38,001 nt of DNA from the NCBI GenBank assembly GCA_025350905.1, contig JANXWY010000365.1, positions 1-38,001 on the forward strand, in the 5' to 3' direction. The position numbers and the translations under genes are program-made. Source of the DNA: Verrucomicrobiota bacterium (lineage in GTDB: Bacteria; Verrucomicrobiota; Verrucomicrobiia; Limisphaerales; JADLHS01). Shown in pieces: positions 17,040-23,743 of the stretch; within the stretch, counting starts at the first letter, position 1, and the number at the start of each line of letters is the position of its first letter. The notes beneath the pieces are model-generated. The model was not told the DNA's origin. It saw nothing but the letters and a program-made list of their open reading frames with translations, and did no database searches.

Positions 17040-18419
17040 ATGAAAAACCCCGGCGCGATGATTTGGCACCGAAGGCAGGAGGCCGACGCTCAATTCCTGC
17101 TGCTTGAAGTCGGCTTAGCCCGCCTGCGACGGGCGCGGACAGGTTGCGCCGCGTTGATTATTTTCTGCGGCCGCAGGCGCAGGAGGCAACGCGCAGCGAC
17201 CGCAACCGCTGCCGCCCGTTCCGGACCAACGCGGCAACCACGGCGGCTCGCCCGCGGCAAAATAGGATTGTTCGAAATTGGCGTTGCCCTCCAATTGTTG
17301 GCTTCGCACTCGCCAATCTTCGCCGCAGATGCAGATGTTTCCCGCAGTAGAATCCGCGGCGGAGTCATCATCAATCGGACGACCGCAGCGTGGGAGTCGC
17401 AGCAAGTACAAGAGCCGTGTATCCTCCCAAATCCGAAAAACCCGCAACGCCTCGTGATGTTTTACTCGGGCGTGCCGGCGACCAACCGTAACCTTTGTTT
17501 CATCGGCAAGGCCTGGGCGCTCAAGTCCGATCCGCTCGCATGGCATCAGGACGAGCACAACCCGGTGTTCCGCCCCGGGACCCAGGGCTGGGATTCCGGG
17601 AGCATCCGGCTCGACGCTGTGCTCTACCTCGCGGAGGAGGATGCGTACTACCTCTACTATTCCGGCACCACCAACTCGATTCAGGACCGTATCGGACTGG
17701 CGATCTGTCCCGCCGGGGTCGACGGCTATTCCGACATCACGCCCGCAAACATCCAGCGCGTGGGCTTACAGCCGGTGCTCGCGCCGGAACCGTCCGCGCC
17801 CTATTTCGAGCAAATGGCCTCGCAGGCGGCGGTACTGCGCGAATGGAATCTCCAGGCTCGGCGGTGGGACTGGTTCATGTATTACTCCTATCGCGGCCAA
17901 GACGGAATTCTCCCGGGTCTCCGGCTGGCAACCTCACACGACGGGAAAGCCTGGACGCGACAATTCAATCAGAACGATCCGCGCGGCATGGGCCAGATTT
18001 TCCGGTCGACGCCCGCCGCCTATTACGAGTGGCATCAAGTTTCCAAAATTGGCGACACCTATGTGCTCGCCATCGAAGTCGGCACGTCTGCCGGCCGACG
18101 CTGGCGTCCTGTCATCGCGGTGAGCCAACACCCTTCCGCCGGCTGGGTGCAATTAGATGTCGATGCCTTGCTCCAGACAAAGTGGGCTGGCTTGTATCGC
18201 GACGAGACGATGTACCACGTGGCCACACCGGCGCTGTATCAGATCGCTGACAAATGGTTTCTGTACGCGCAAGCCTGCCCGCTACCCGACAACGGCAACT
18301 ACATCGACGGCCACTGGGACTTATGGGGTATCGCTTGCGACCGTCTGATCCCAAGCTTGCCCGGCTGCGCAAGCATCCCCCTCCCCGGTCCGCCGACGGC
18401 TGCGGCAACCGGGCGCTGA
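17040..18419 (+). CDS. Glycosidase-type five-bladed beta-propeller protein (GH43/GH32-like)
   Basis: From about 17330 to 18360 the product resembles glycoside hydrolases of the GH43/32/62/68 propeller superfamily: repeated W-containing blades such as RLVMFYSGVPATNRN, SIRLDAVLYLAEEDAYYLYYSGT and GLRLATSHDGKAWTRQF, and near the end ALYQIADKWFLYAQACPLPDNGNYIDGHWDLWGIACD. The likely role is binding or cleavage of plant or algal polysaccharide; the catalytic acids were not assigned. Residues 1-75 are Arg/Ala-rich and look non-coding, then LFEIGVALQLLASHSPIFAADADV could be a signal peptide. The true start may therefore be downstream of 17040, or an upstream frameshift may exist. The last 20 residues are also low-complexity. 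Confidence 0.65.
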   Translation: MKNPGAMIWHRRQEADAQFLLLEVGLARLRRARTGCAALIIFCGRRRRRQRAATATAAARSGPTRQPRRLARGKIGLFEIGVALQLLASHSPIFAADADVSRSRIRGGVIINRTTAAWESQQVQEPCILPNPKNPQRLVMFYSGVPATNRNLCFIGKAWALKSDPLAWHQDEHNPVFRPGTQGWDSGSIRLDAVLYLAEEDAYYLYYSGTTNSIQDRIGLAICPAGVDGYSDITPANIQRVGLQPVLAPEPSAPYFEQMASQAAVLREWNLQARRWDWFMYYSYRGQDGILPGLRLATSHDGKAWTRQFNQNDPRGMGQIFRSTPAAYYEWHQVSKIGDTYVLAIEVGTSAGRRWRPVIAVSQHPSAGWVQLDVDALLQTKWAGLYRDETMYHVATPALYQIADKWFLYAQACPLPDNGNYIDGHWDLWGIACDRLIPSLPGCASIPLPGPPTAAATGR

Positions 18420-18523
18420 TGGCGTAGCCGCTCTGACCGCCGAAGTGTTTACCCAGGGCAATTCAGTCGACGAACCACGGCGGCGCGCCGGCCCTTCCCG
18501 GATTTCAGTTCGCCACCACCACG

Positions 18524-18555
18524 CCCAACCAGGTTGGGAGGTTTCTCTCCCTTCC
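18524..18555 (-). terminator. Hairpin pair after sigma factor gene
   Basis: About 25-55 bp past the sigma factor stop, CCCAA-CCAGG-TTGGG and an overlapping GGGAG-GTTTCT-CTCCC can form hairpins. No T-tract follows on the minus strand. Placement at the end of the putative operon is the main argument. Confidence 0.25.
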
Positions 18556-18579
18556 ACCTCTGGGTTTGGAATGCCGACT

Positions 18580-19584
18580 TCACGCCGCCACCGCGAAGGC
18601 GATCGCCTCTTTCGCGACCGGTTGATCCCGTTCCTCCATTTTCGACCGCAGTTTCCTGAGGGCCTGCTCCTGAATCTGCCGGATGCGTTCGCGCGTGAGG
18701 TCAAAATGCTTGCCGACCTCTTCCAATGATCTTTCCTGGCCGTCCTTCAGTCCGAAGCGCAGCGCCAGGATCTCGTTTTCCCGCCTATCCAAAGTGGTCA
18801 GAACTTCCTTAACCAACTCGGTATCGGTTTCCAGAAGGACCCGATCAAACGGCGCTGCCGCATTGGGGTCCGCCACCACATCCGCGACCCGATTCGAATC
18901 GTCATCACCAATCGGTGCGTCTAGCGAAACCGGGGCGCGAGCCGCCTGCCGGTACAATTGGACGCGGCGGAGGTCGATTTGCAATTCATGCGCCAGCTCT
19001 TCATCCGTCGGGTCGCGTTCCAGCAGTTCGTGCAGCTTCCTTTCCGCGCGCCGGAGCTGAGCCACTTTATCCACGACATGCACCGGCAGGCGGATGGTTT
19101 TCGATTGGTTGGCCAAGGCCAGCTTGATGTTCTGCTTGATCCACCACGACGCGTAAGTCGAAAGCTTCGCGCCTTTCCGAGGGTCAAATCGTTCGACCCC
19201 TTTCATCAACCCGAGGTTGCCTTCGTTGATGAGATCGAGCAGCGGCAGTCCCAGTCCGTCATAATCGCGCGCAATTTTCACGACCAAGCGCAGGTTGGCC
19301 TTGATCATCTGCTCGCGCGCCTGTTGGTCCCCGCGCTTGATCCGTCGGGCCAGCACGATTTCTTCCTGCGGCGTCAGCAGCTTCACCAGGCCAATCTCGT
19401 TGAGATAAAGTTGCAACGAGTCACCATGTGCGTAGGCGGATCGCGCCGGCGCCCGTTCCGACCCGAACGGCAAATCAGCCCCAACCGATCGTGGTTTGGC
19501 CAGTCGGGACGAGATCAATTCCAAGCGCGGTGACGTAGGCTGGTTTTTCCGTGCGCCAGCAGTCGGTTTGAATGCAATTTTCAT
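18580..19584 (-). CDS. Group-2 sigma-70 family RNA polymerase sigma factor
   Basis: A 334-residue primary-like sigma factor without region 1.1. Region 1.2 is DSLQLYLNEIGLVKLLTPQEE; region 2 has NLRLVVKIARDYDGLGLPLLDLINEGNLGLMKGVERFD and the -10-recognition segment KLSTYASWWIKQNI; region 3 follows RLPVHVVDKV; region 4 carries DLTRERIRQIQEQALRKLR, the -35-recognition helix. It should direct polymerase to promoters close to the housekeeping consensus. The start is ATG 19584; upstream reading is the shadow of the nitroreductase gene. It lies 55 bp after the nitroreductase gene on the same strand, so it may be the last gene of the Rrf2-controlled operon. The protein ends AIAFAVAA, resembling an ssrA-type ClpXP degron. 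Confidence 0.93.
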   Translation of the reverse strand: MKIAFKPTAGARKNQPTSPRLELISSRLAKPRSVGADLPFGSERAPARSAYAHGDSLQLYLNEIGLVKLLTPQEEIVLARRIKRGDQQAREQMIKANLRLVVKIARDYDGLGLPLLDLINEGNLGLMKGVERFDPRKGAKLSTYASWWIKQNIKLALANQSKTIRLPVHVVDKVAQLRRAERKLHELLERDPTDEELAHELQIDLRRVQLYRQAARAPVSLDAPIGDDDSNRVADVVADPNAAAPFDRVLLETDTELVKEVLTTLDRRENEILALRFGLKDGQERSLEEVGKHFDLTRERIRQIQEQALRKLRSKMEERDQPVAKEAIAFAVAA

Positions 19585-19639
19585 AGTTTGTTCGCGGTTG
19601 CGTGGCAGGGCAAAAATTGATGACCATCCGGCTTGGGTT

Positions 19640-20290
19640 TCAAACTTCAGCCAGCACGTCCGCGTTGGCGAAGCGGACTTTTTTCGCGCCGGCAGACTTG
19701 TCGCCGCGGGCGCGATAACCGGCCGTCGCCACGACGACCGTGCGCAGGCTCTGGGAATTGAGGCCGAGAATGTTGTCGTATTGCGCCGGCTCGATGCCTT
19801 CCATCGGGCACGCGTCAATCCCCAAGAGGGCGGCACTGGTCAGGAAATTGCCCAGCGCGAGATAGACTTGATTCGCTGCCCAAAGTTGCCGTGCGACTTC
19901 GTCACGGCCCTTGATAAGGCTGCCCACCATCATGTCGCGATAACCCGCCAGGGACTCGGGCGTCACGCCGCGCACTTCCGCCATCCGGTTTACGTAGGCC
20001 GCGATGCTCTGCTCGCTGAGATGTTGTTTGATGGTGAAAACGACGAGATGCGAAGCGTCCACCACCTGCCGTTGCCCCCAGGAGGCGGGCAACAACTTTT
20101 CCCGCATCGCCGGGTCGGTGACCACCAAGAACTTCCAAGGTTGCAAGCCGAACGACGATGGGCTGAGCACCAAAGCGTCTTCGAGCGCCGCCCAGCATTC
20201 GGGATTGATCTTGCGCTGCGGATCGAATTGTTTCGTCGCATAGCGCCAGTTGAGTTGAGCCAACAATTGTTGGGGAGGAATCGAATTCAT
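19640..20290 (-). CDS. Nitroreductase family NAD(P)H:FMN oxidoreductase
   Basis: A 216-residue flavoenzyme of the NfsB/nitroreductase family, normally a homodimer with FMN that transfers two electrons from NAD(P)H to nitro compounds or quinones. Typical segments: RYATKQFDPQRKI at the N-terminus and SPSSFGLQPWKFLVVTD for FMN phosphate contact, an LALGNFLTSAALLGIDACPMEGIEP segment for the isoalloxazine site, and a C-terminal VVVATAGYRARGDK. It sits 64 bp after the thioredoxin gene and 55 bp before the sigma factor gene. Unlike three of the other operon products it ends LAEV, not an ssrA-like tail. Start ATG 20290. Confidence 0.92.
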   Translation of the reverse strand: MNSIPPQQLLAQLNWRYATKQFDPQRKINPECWAALEDALVLSPSSFGLQPWKFLVVTDPAMREKLLPASWGQRQVVDASHLVVFTIKQHLSEQSIAAYVNRMAEVRGVTPESLAGYRDMMVGSLIKGRDEVARQLWAANQVYLALGNFLTSAALLGIDACPMEGIEPAQYDNILGLNSQSLRTVVVATAGYRARGDKSAGAKKVRFANADVLAEV

Positions 20291-20354
20291 ACTATTGCGG
20301 TTCTTTCGTTAGTTAAGGTTTGAGGTCTGATCGGGTGGGAGAAAAAGGTTCGGC

Positions 20355-20687
20355 TCAGGCCGCCAGCGCCAAGCTTTCGAGGGTGAGCGCAATTTCCTGC
20401 CGGCTGACCGTACCCACACTCCGCTGACGCACTTGGCCGTCGGCGATGTAGAGCAGGGTCGGAATGGACTGAATGCCAAACCGCGCCGCCAGCGCAGGAT
20501 TTTCGTCCACGTTGACCTTGGCAACTTTCACACGAGCGGATTGCTGCGTGGCAATTTCGTCTAGCACCGGCGCGAGCATCTTGCACGGCCCACACCACTC
20601 GGCCCAAAAGTCCACCAGGACTGGCCCCGTGGATTGGAGAACTTCAACTTCAAAGTTCGCCTCGTTGATTTCAATGGTTGGTTTCAT
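20355..20687 (-). CDS. trxA: Thioredoxin
   Basis: A 110-residue cytoplasmic thioredoxin, standard size. The active site is WCGPC (Cys32, Cys35), the buried Asp lies in LVDFWAEW, and the cis-Pro loop is in IQSIPTLLYIADG. It reduces protein disulfides with electrons from thioredoxin reductase, whose gene is not in the window. It lies 49 bp after the small-protein gene and 64 bp before the nitroreductase gene, with a shared upstream promoter. The C-terminus reads ESLALAA, matching the last residues of the E. coli ssrA tag (ALAA). Start ATG 20687; no clear Shine-Dalgarno. Confidence 0.95.
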   Translation of the reverse strand: MKPTIEINEANFEVEVLQSTGPVLVDFWAEWCGPCKMLAPVLDEIATQQSARVKVAKVNVDENPALAARFGIQSIPTLLYIADGQVRQRSVGTVSRQEIALTLESLALAA

Positions 20688-20736
20688 ATTTTATTTTTTT
20701 GTCCGGGATTCATGGTCACGATCCGCTGACATCCGT

Positions 20737-21081
20737 TCAGGCGGCCAGGGCGAAAACCGCGCTGGTCTGCCGCACGGTTTGCTGACGGGCGACCCAGGCG
20801 ATGACCGCTTGAACTTTTTCTGTGGCGAGGACAGGGAAAACGAGCTCGGGATAAAGCGTTTGCCCGGCCACCGCCTCGGCCTCATTCAACGCCAACCGTA
20901 GCAGGTGCACTTGCGCCGTGAGCGCCGGGGACGACTCGGCAAAAATTGTCGCTTTGGCGGTGGAAATTTGCCGCCGCAACCTCGGGCCCGCGGCCGCGCC
21001 CGCCTTTTCAAGGCGCCGGCCGACGCTCCCCTTCCCGCCCCGGCCATAGCTATAATTCAAATTCATATTTTCATTTCTCAT
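20737..21081 (-). CDS. Small basic protein, first gene of Rrf2-controlled operon, unknown function
   Basis: Up to 114 residues, with no cysteine, no membrane segment and no recognised family. The N-terminus is Gly/Arg-rich (YGRGGKGSVGRRLEKAGAAAGPRLRRQ); the rest is helical (ALTAQVHLLRLALNEAEAVAGQTLYPELVFPVLATEKVQAVIAWVARQQ). It ends TSAVFALAA, an ssrA-like terminus. ATG 21081 and ATG 21066 (MNLNYSYG) are both possible starts. It is the first gene after the promoter and operator at 21087-21131, and precedes thioredoxin by 49 bp, so it is probably induced with the redox enzymes. Confidence 0.6.
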   Translation of the reverse strand: MRNENMNLNYSYGRGGKGSVGRRLEKAGAAAGPRLRRQISTAKATIFAESSPALTAQVHLLRLALNEAEAVAGQTLYPELVFPVLATEKVQAVIAWVARQQTVRQTSAVFALAA

Positions 21082-21086
21082 TTTAT

Positions 21087-21103
21087 GTAATTTCAGTTGT
21101 TAC
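21087..21103 (-). promoter_or_regulatory. Putative Rrf2 operator, operon copy
   Basis: The palindrome GTAA-TTTCAGTTG-TTAC, extended by one base on each side to TGTAA...TTACA, lies directly downstream of the -10 hexamer and just before the first gene. The same GTAA-N9-TTAC arrangement occurs at 21589-21605 before the Rrf2 gene. Placement over the transcription start fits repression. Confidence 0.65.
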
Positions 21104-21131
21104 ATTATTACTCAAAAAAAGAGACCGTCAA
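21104..21131 (-). promoter_or_regulatory. Sigma-70 type promoter of small protein-thioredoxin operon
   Basis: On the minus strand TTGACG (21131-21126) is followed after 16 bp by AATAAT (21109-21104). The -35 box overlaps the last codons of the Rrf2 gene. The operator palindrome abuts the -10 box, so a bound repressor would cover the initiation site. Confidence 0.55.
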
Positions 21132-21574
21132 CTGACTTTTTTTTGCCCACAAGCGCCGGAGGTCTTGACCATATCCAGGAGGGTCGCCAGCGTCGTTTTC
21201 TCCAGGTCCCGTTCCAAAGCGTTCTGGGCGGAAAGAAAAATCCGATTCAAGGTCTCCCGGATACAATTCCCCACCGGGCAGGCCGCATTCGGTTTGCGAT
21301 TCGGCGTGGCAAAGCTCTCAGAATCCTCAACCGCCCGGAAGACTTCGGCCAGATTGATGCGACCGGGAGAACGGCTCAGCCGAGATCCTGATCCGGCCCC
21401 TTTGCAAGTCTCCACCAGTTTGGCGCGCTGCAAGTCCAACAGCAGCCGACGAACCATGACCGGGTTGGTGTTGATACTACCCGCTAACAACGTGGACGTC
21501 ACCCGATCGCCCTCCTTGTAAGCGAGGACGGCCAGCACATGGACCGCCATGGCAAAACGACAACTGGTTCGCAT
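21128..21574 (-). CDS. Rrf2 family transcriptional regulator
   Basis: A 148-residue winged-helix regulator. The N-terminus RFAMAVHVLAVLAYKEGDRVTSTLLAGSINTNPVMVRRLLLDLQRAKLV is the Rrf2 HTH; the wing contains GSGSRLSRSPGRINLAEVFRAVE. The sensor region has CPVGNC (Cys99, Cys104) rather than the three spaced cysteines of iron-sulfur IscR/NsrR, plus Cys57 in ETCKGAG and a cysteine near the C-terminus. A thiol-based or other redox signal is therefore more likely than a classical [2Fe-2S] cluster, though this is inference. It is followed, on the same strand, by the small protein/thioredoxin/nitroreductase operon, and matching palindromes at both promoters suggest autoregulation. Start ATG 21574. 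Confidence 0.9.
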   Translation of the reverse strand: MRTSCRFAMAVHVLAVLAYKEGDRVTSTLLAGSINTNPVMVRRLLLDLQRAKLVETCKGAGSGSRLSRSPGRINLAEVFRAVEDSESFATPNRKPNAACPVGNCIRETLNRIFLSAQNALERDLEKTTLATLLDMVKTSGACGQKKVS

Positions 21575-21588
21575 AAACTGAACTTTAA

Positions 21589-21614
21589 GTAATCGTTTGT
21601 GTTACACTTGTCAA
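21589..21614 (-). promoter_or_regulatory. Rrf2 gene promoter with overlapping operator
   Basis: On the minus strand a consensus -35 box TTGACA lies at 21614-21609. The palindrome GTAA-TCGTTTGTG-TTAC (plus-strand sense, 21589-21605) sits in the spacer between this box and the expected -10 region, where only a weak TACTTA is seen. It shares the GTAA-N9-TTAC arrangement of the site at 21087-21103, which argues for binding by the same regulator. Confidence 0.6.
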
Positions 21615-21765
21615 ACAAAATTACCGCAAAGCTTTCGCTTTGGCTCTCGCCAGTTACCCGAGCCCGCCACAGTCCCAAGCCGGCGGCGGGCAACCCGTAA
21701 CTGTCAGACTTGACGAATGGGCTGGCCTCCGCGAAAGTCAATCGGCAACGAAACCAAAGCTGCTT

Positions 21766-22614
21766 ATGAAAAACCTGATCCTTCGGCAATCGCTGGCGGT
21801 GGTAGTGAGCGTGGCGGGGTTGGTTTATGCCACAGCGGAGGGGGCGGCGCAAAATTCTTCCACTCCCGCAGCCGCGACGGACACCCCCGCTACCGGGACC
21901 GTCCGTCAGCCCGCGTTGGTGCCACTCTCGGCGGGTGTTCCTGATGTGCTAAGGCTGGCGCAAGCTAAAATCGGCGACGACACCATCGTTGCCTTTATTG
22001 AGTCTTCCAAAACGGCCTACAAATTAAGTGCGACAGAAATCATCTACCTGCGGCAGCAGGGAATATCCGATCGTGTGCTCACCAGCATGCTAATGCAGCG
22101 TCCGAAATCGGCACCGGTCGCGGCGCCAACACCCCCGCCCGCATCAGCGCCATCGAACAATCTCAGTGCGAGCGCACCTCAATACGCGGCGAACTACGTC
22201 CCGACGTCACCGGCGGATGGATCGACTTCAACTATCTACGTCATGCCCAATTCATCGCCGGCGTACGCGTATCCCAATTACGGATATTATCCCTACGCCG
22301 GCGGGTATTATGGTTATGCCTACCCTTGGCTGTCCCTGGCTTATGGCGTTGGAGTTGGCTACGGCGGGTGGGGTTGTTATGGCGGCGGCTATTACGGGCG
22401 TAACTGCTACCGAGGCGGCTACTATTACGGGCACCGATATGGCGGAAACTGCTACTATGGCGGCTACCGCGGGGCGGGGTATGCGAGTGGTGCTTCAGCC
22501 GGCGTTTATCGCGGCGGAGCGACCTACGCCAGACCGCAAAGCATCGCTTACCATGGCGCCGGCAACGGGGGCGGTGGTTACCGAGGTGGAGGCGGAGGCG
22601 GGCGACATCGCTAG
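21766..22614 (+). CDS. Exported Gly/Tyr-rich protein with helical N-terminal domain
   Basis: A 282-residue protein starting with a signal peptide (MKNLILRQSLAVVVSVAGLVYA). Residues about 50-110 form a short helical domain (VLRLAQAKIGDDTIVAFIESS ... YKLSATEIIYLRQQGISDRVLTSMLMQ). After a Pro/Ala/Ser linker, residues 145-282 are low complexity with repeated YGG, GYYG, CYGG and YRGG units and a few cysteines, typical of structural surface or wall proteins. The function is unknown; a flexible or matrix-forming surface protein is plausible. ATG 21766 is chosen over the upstream 21640 because it places the signal peptide at the start. Confidence 0.75.
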   Translation: MKNLILRQSLAVVVSVAGLVYATAEGAAQNSSTPAAATDTPATGTVRQPALVPLSAGVPDVLRLAQAKIGDDTIVAFIESSKTAYKLSATEIIYLRQQGISDRVLTSMLMQRPKSAPVAAPTPPPASAPSNNLSASAPQYAANYVPTSPADGSTSTIYVMPNSSPAYAYPNYGYYPYAGGYYGYAYPWLSLAYGVGVGYGGWGCYGGGYYGRNCYRGGYYYGHRYGGNCYYGGYRGAGYASGASAGVYRGGATYARPQSIAYHGAGNGGGGYRGGGGGGRHR

Positions 22615-22748
22615 CAGCAACCTCCAAGCCCTTGCCCGCCATCCGCAGCCTCGCGCCCCTCACGCCCCTCTTCGGAGCACAAACCTAGAGGTCCCCGACG
22701 CAGGCCGATGCCGGTTTGCTTTATTTATTAGTTCGGGGATACCCGGAA

Positions 22749-23732
22749 TCAGACCCGCTCGCCATCGCGCGGTTGATTCAGGAACGAGACGGCGCGGGAT
22801 TCCGACCAATATTCTCCAAGCGGGTTGAACGCCATAAACCCGACATGCCCACCGCCCGCGGGTGTTTCCAAAAAAAAGTGGGCGCTCGCCGCGGCCTCGG
22901 TGAAGGGATAACACGATGCGGCCAGAAACGGGTCATTCCGGGCATTGACCAAGAGCGTCGGGATGGAAATGTTTTTCAAGGCCGGCAGGCAACTGGACTG
23001 GCACCAATAATCCTCCGCATCAACAAAGCCGTGCAGGGGCGCGGTATATCGGTCATCGAAATCCTTAAACGTTCGGAGTTTTCCGTAATCGTGATCGTCG
23101 ATTTTTCCGGGCAGCACTTTCATTTTCGCGCGAATTTTTTGCCGGAGACTGCGGAGGAAGTGGCGCATGTAAATTTGATTGGTAAAGCCAGCCAGTTGCC
23201 GTGAGCCGGACTGAAGATCACACGGGACGGAAAAAGTAACGGCCTGCTTGATTCGCGGGTCCAACGCCCGGCTCCGCTCGCCCAGATACTTCAACGTCAA
23301 GTTGCCTCCGAGACTGAAGCCAATCAGCGCCAGCTCAGTGCAGTCGCGCGTCGTCGTGACATGCGAAATCACGGTTTGCAGATCGGCGGTGGCGCCGCTG
23401 TGCGTAAACCGAAGTCCGCGATTGGGTTCGCCGCCGCAGCCCCGGGCATTCCAGACCACGGCATCCCAACCGTTCCGGGCGAGGGCCTTGACCATGCCCA
23501 AGGCATAGGCCCGCCGTGAATCCCCTTCCAAGCCATGCGCGATCACCGCCAGGCGCGGGTACCCCTGGGCGGCCCAATCTAAGTCCAGAAAATCACCGTC
23601 GGGCGTCGCGATGCGTTCCCGTTGATAGGCCACTCCGACCACCTTGCGGAAGAGCGCCGGAAGCAGGGTTTGCAAGTGGCCGTTCGCCCGCCCACCGGGC
23701 GACGCGTAGCTCGAAGGCGCAACGATGGGCAT
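22749..23732 (-). CDS. YheT-like alpha/beta hydrolase
   Basis: A 327-residue hydrolase of the YheT/ABHD1-3 group. The N-terminal ANGHLQTLLPALFR is the hallmark of this family, followed by VIAHGLEGDSRRAY (oxyanion region), VWNARGCGGEPN, the nucleophile elbow GFSLGGN, the acid NARNDPF and the catalytic histidine in GGGHVGF. Family members are cytoplasmic esterases or lipases; a precise substrate is not known. ATG 23732 is used; it lies 11 bp after the stop of the DUF885 gene, so the two are probably co-transcribed. An ATG at 23762 would overlap that gene. Confidence 0.9.
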   Translation of the reverse strand: MPIVAPSSYASPGGRANGHLQTLLPALFRKVVGVAYQRERIATPDGDFLDLDWAAQGYPRLAVIAHGLEGDSRRAYALGMVKALARNGWDAVVWNARGCGGEPNRGLRFTHSGATADLQTVISHVTTTRDCTELALIGFSLGGNLTLKYLGERSRALDPRIKQAVTFSVPCDLQSGSRQLAGFTNQIYMRHFLRSLRQKIRAKMKVLPGKIDDHDYGKLRTFKDFDDRYTAPLHGFVDAEDYWCQSSCLPALKNISIPTLLVNARNDPFLAASCYPFTEAAASAHFFLETPAGGGHVGFMAFNPLGEYWSESRAVSFLNQPRDGERV

Positions 23733-23743
23733 GGATCGAAGGA

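Noticed and set aside
19585-19836. N-terminal extension of the sigma factor
   Set aside because: The added residues are the shadow of the nitroreductase 3' end in another frame; sigma homology begins after ATG 19584.
22670-22748. Possible terminator with TCCCCGA and TCGGGGA arms after the Gly/Tyr-rich gene
   Set aside because: The arms are only 7 bp with a loop of about 29 nt and no T-tract; too weak to call.
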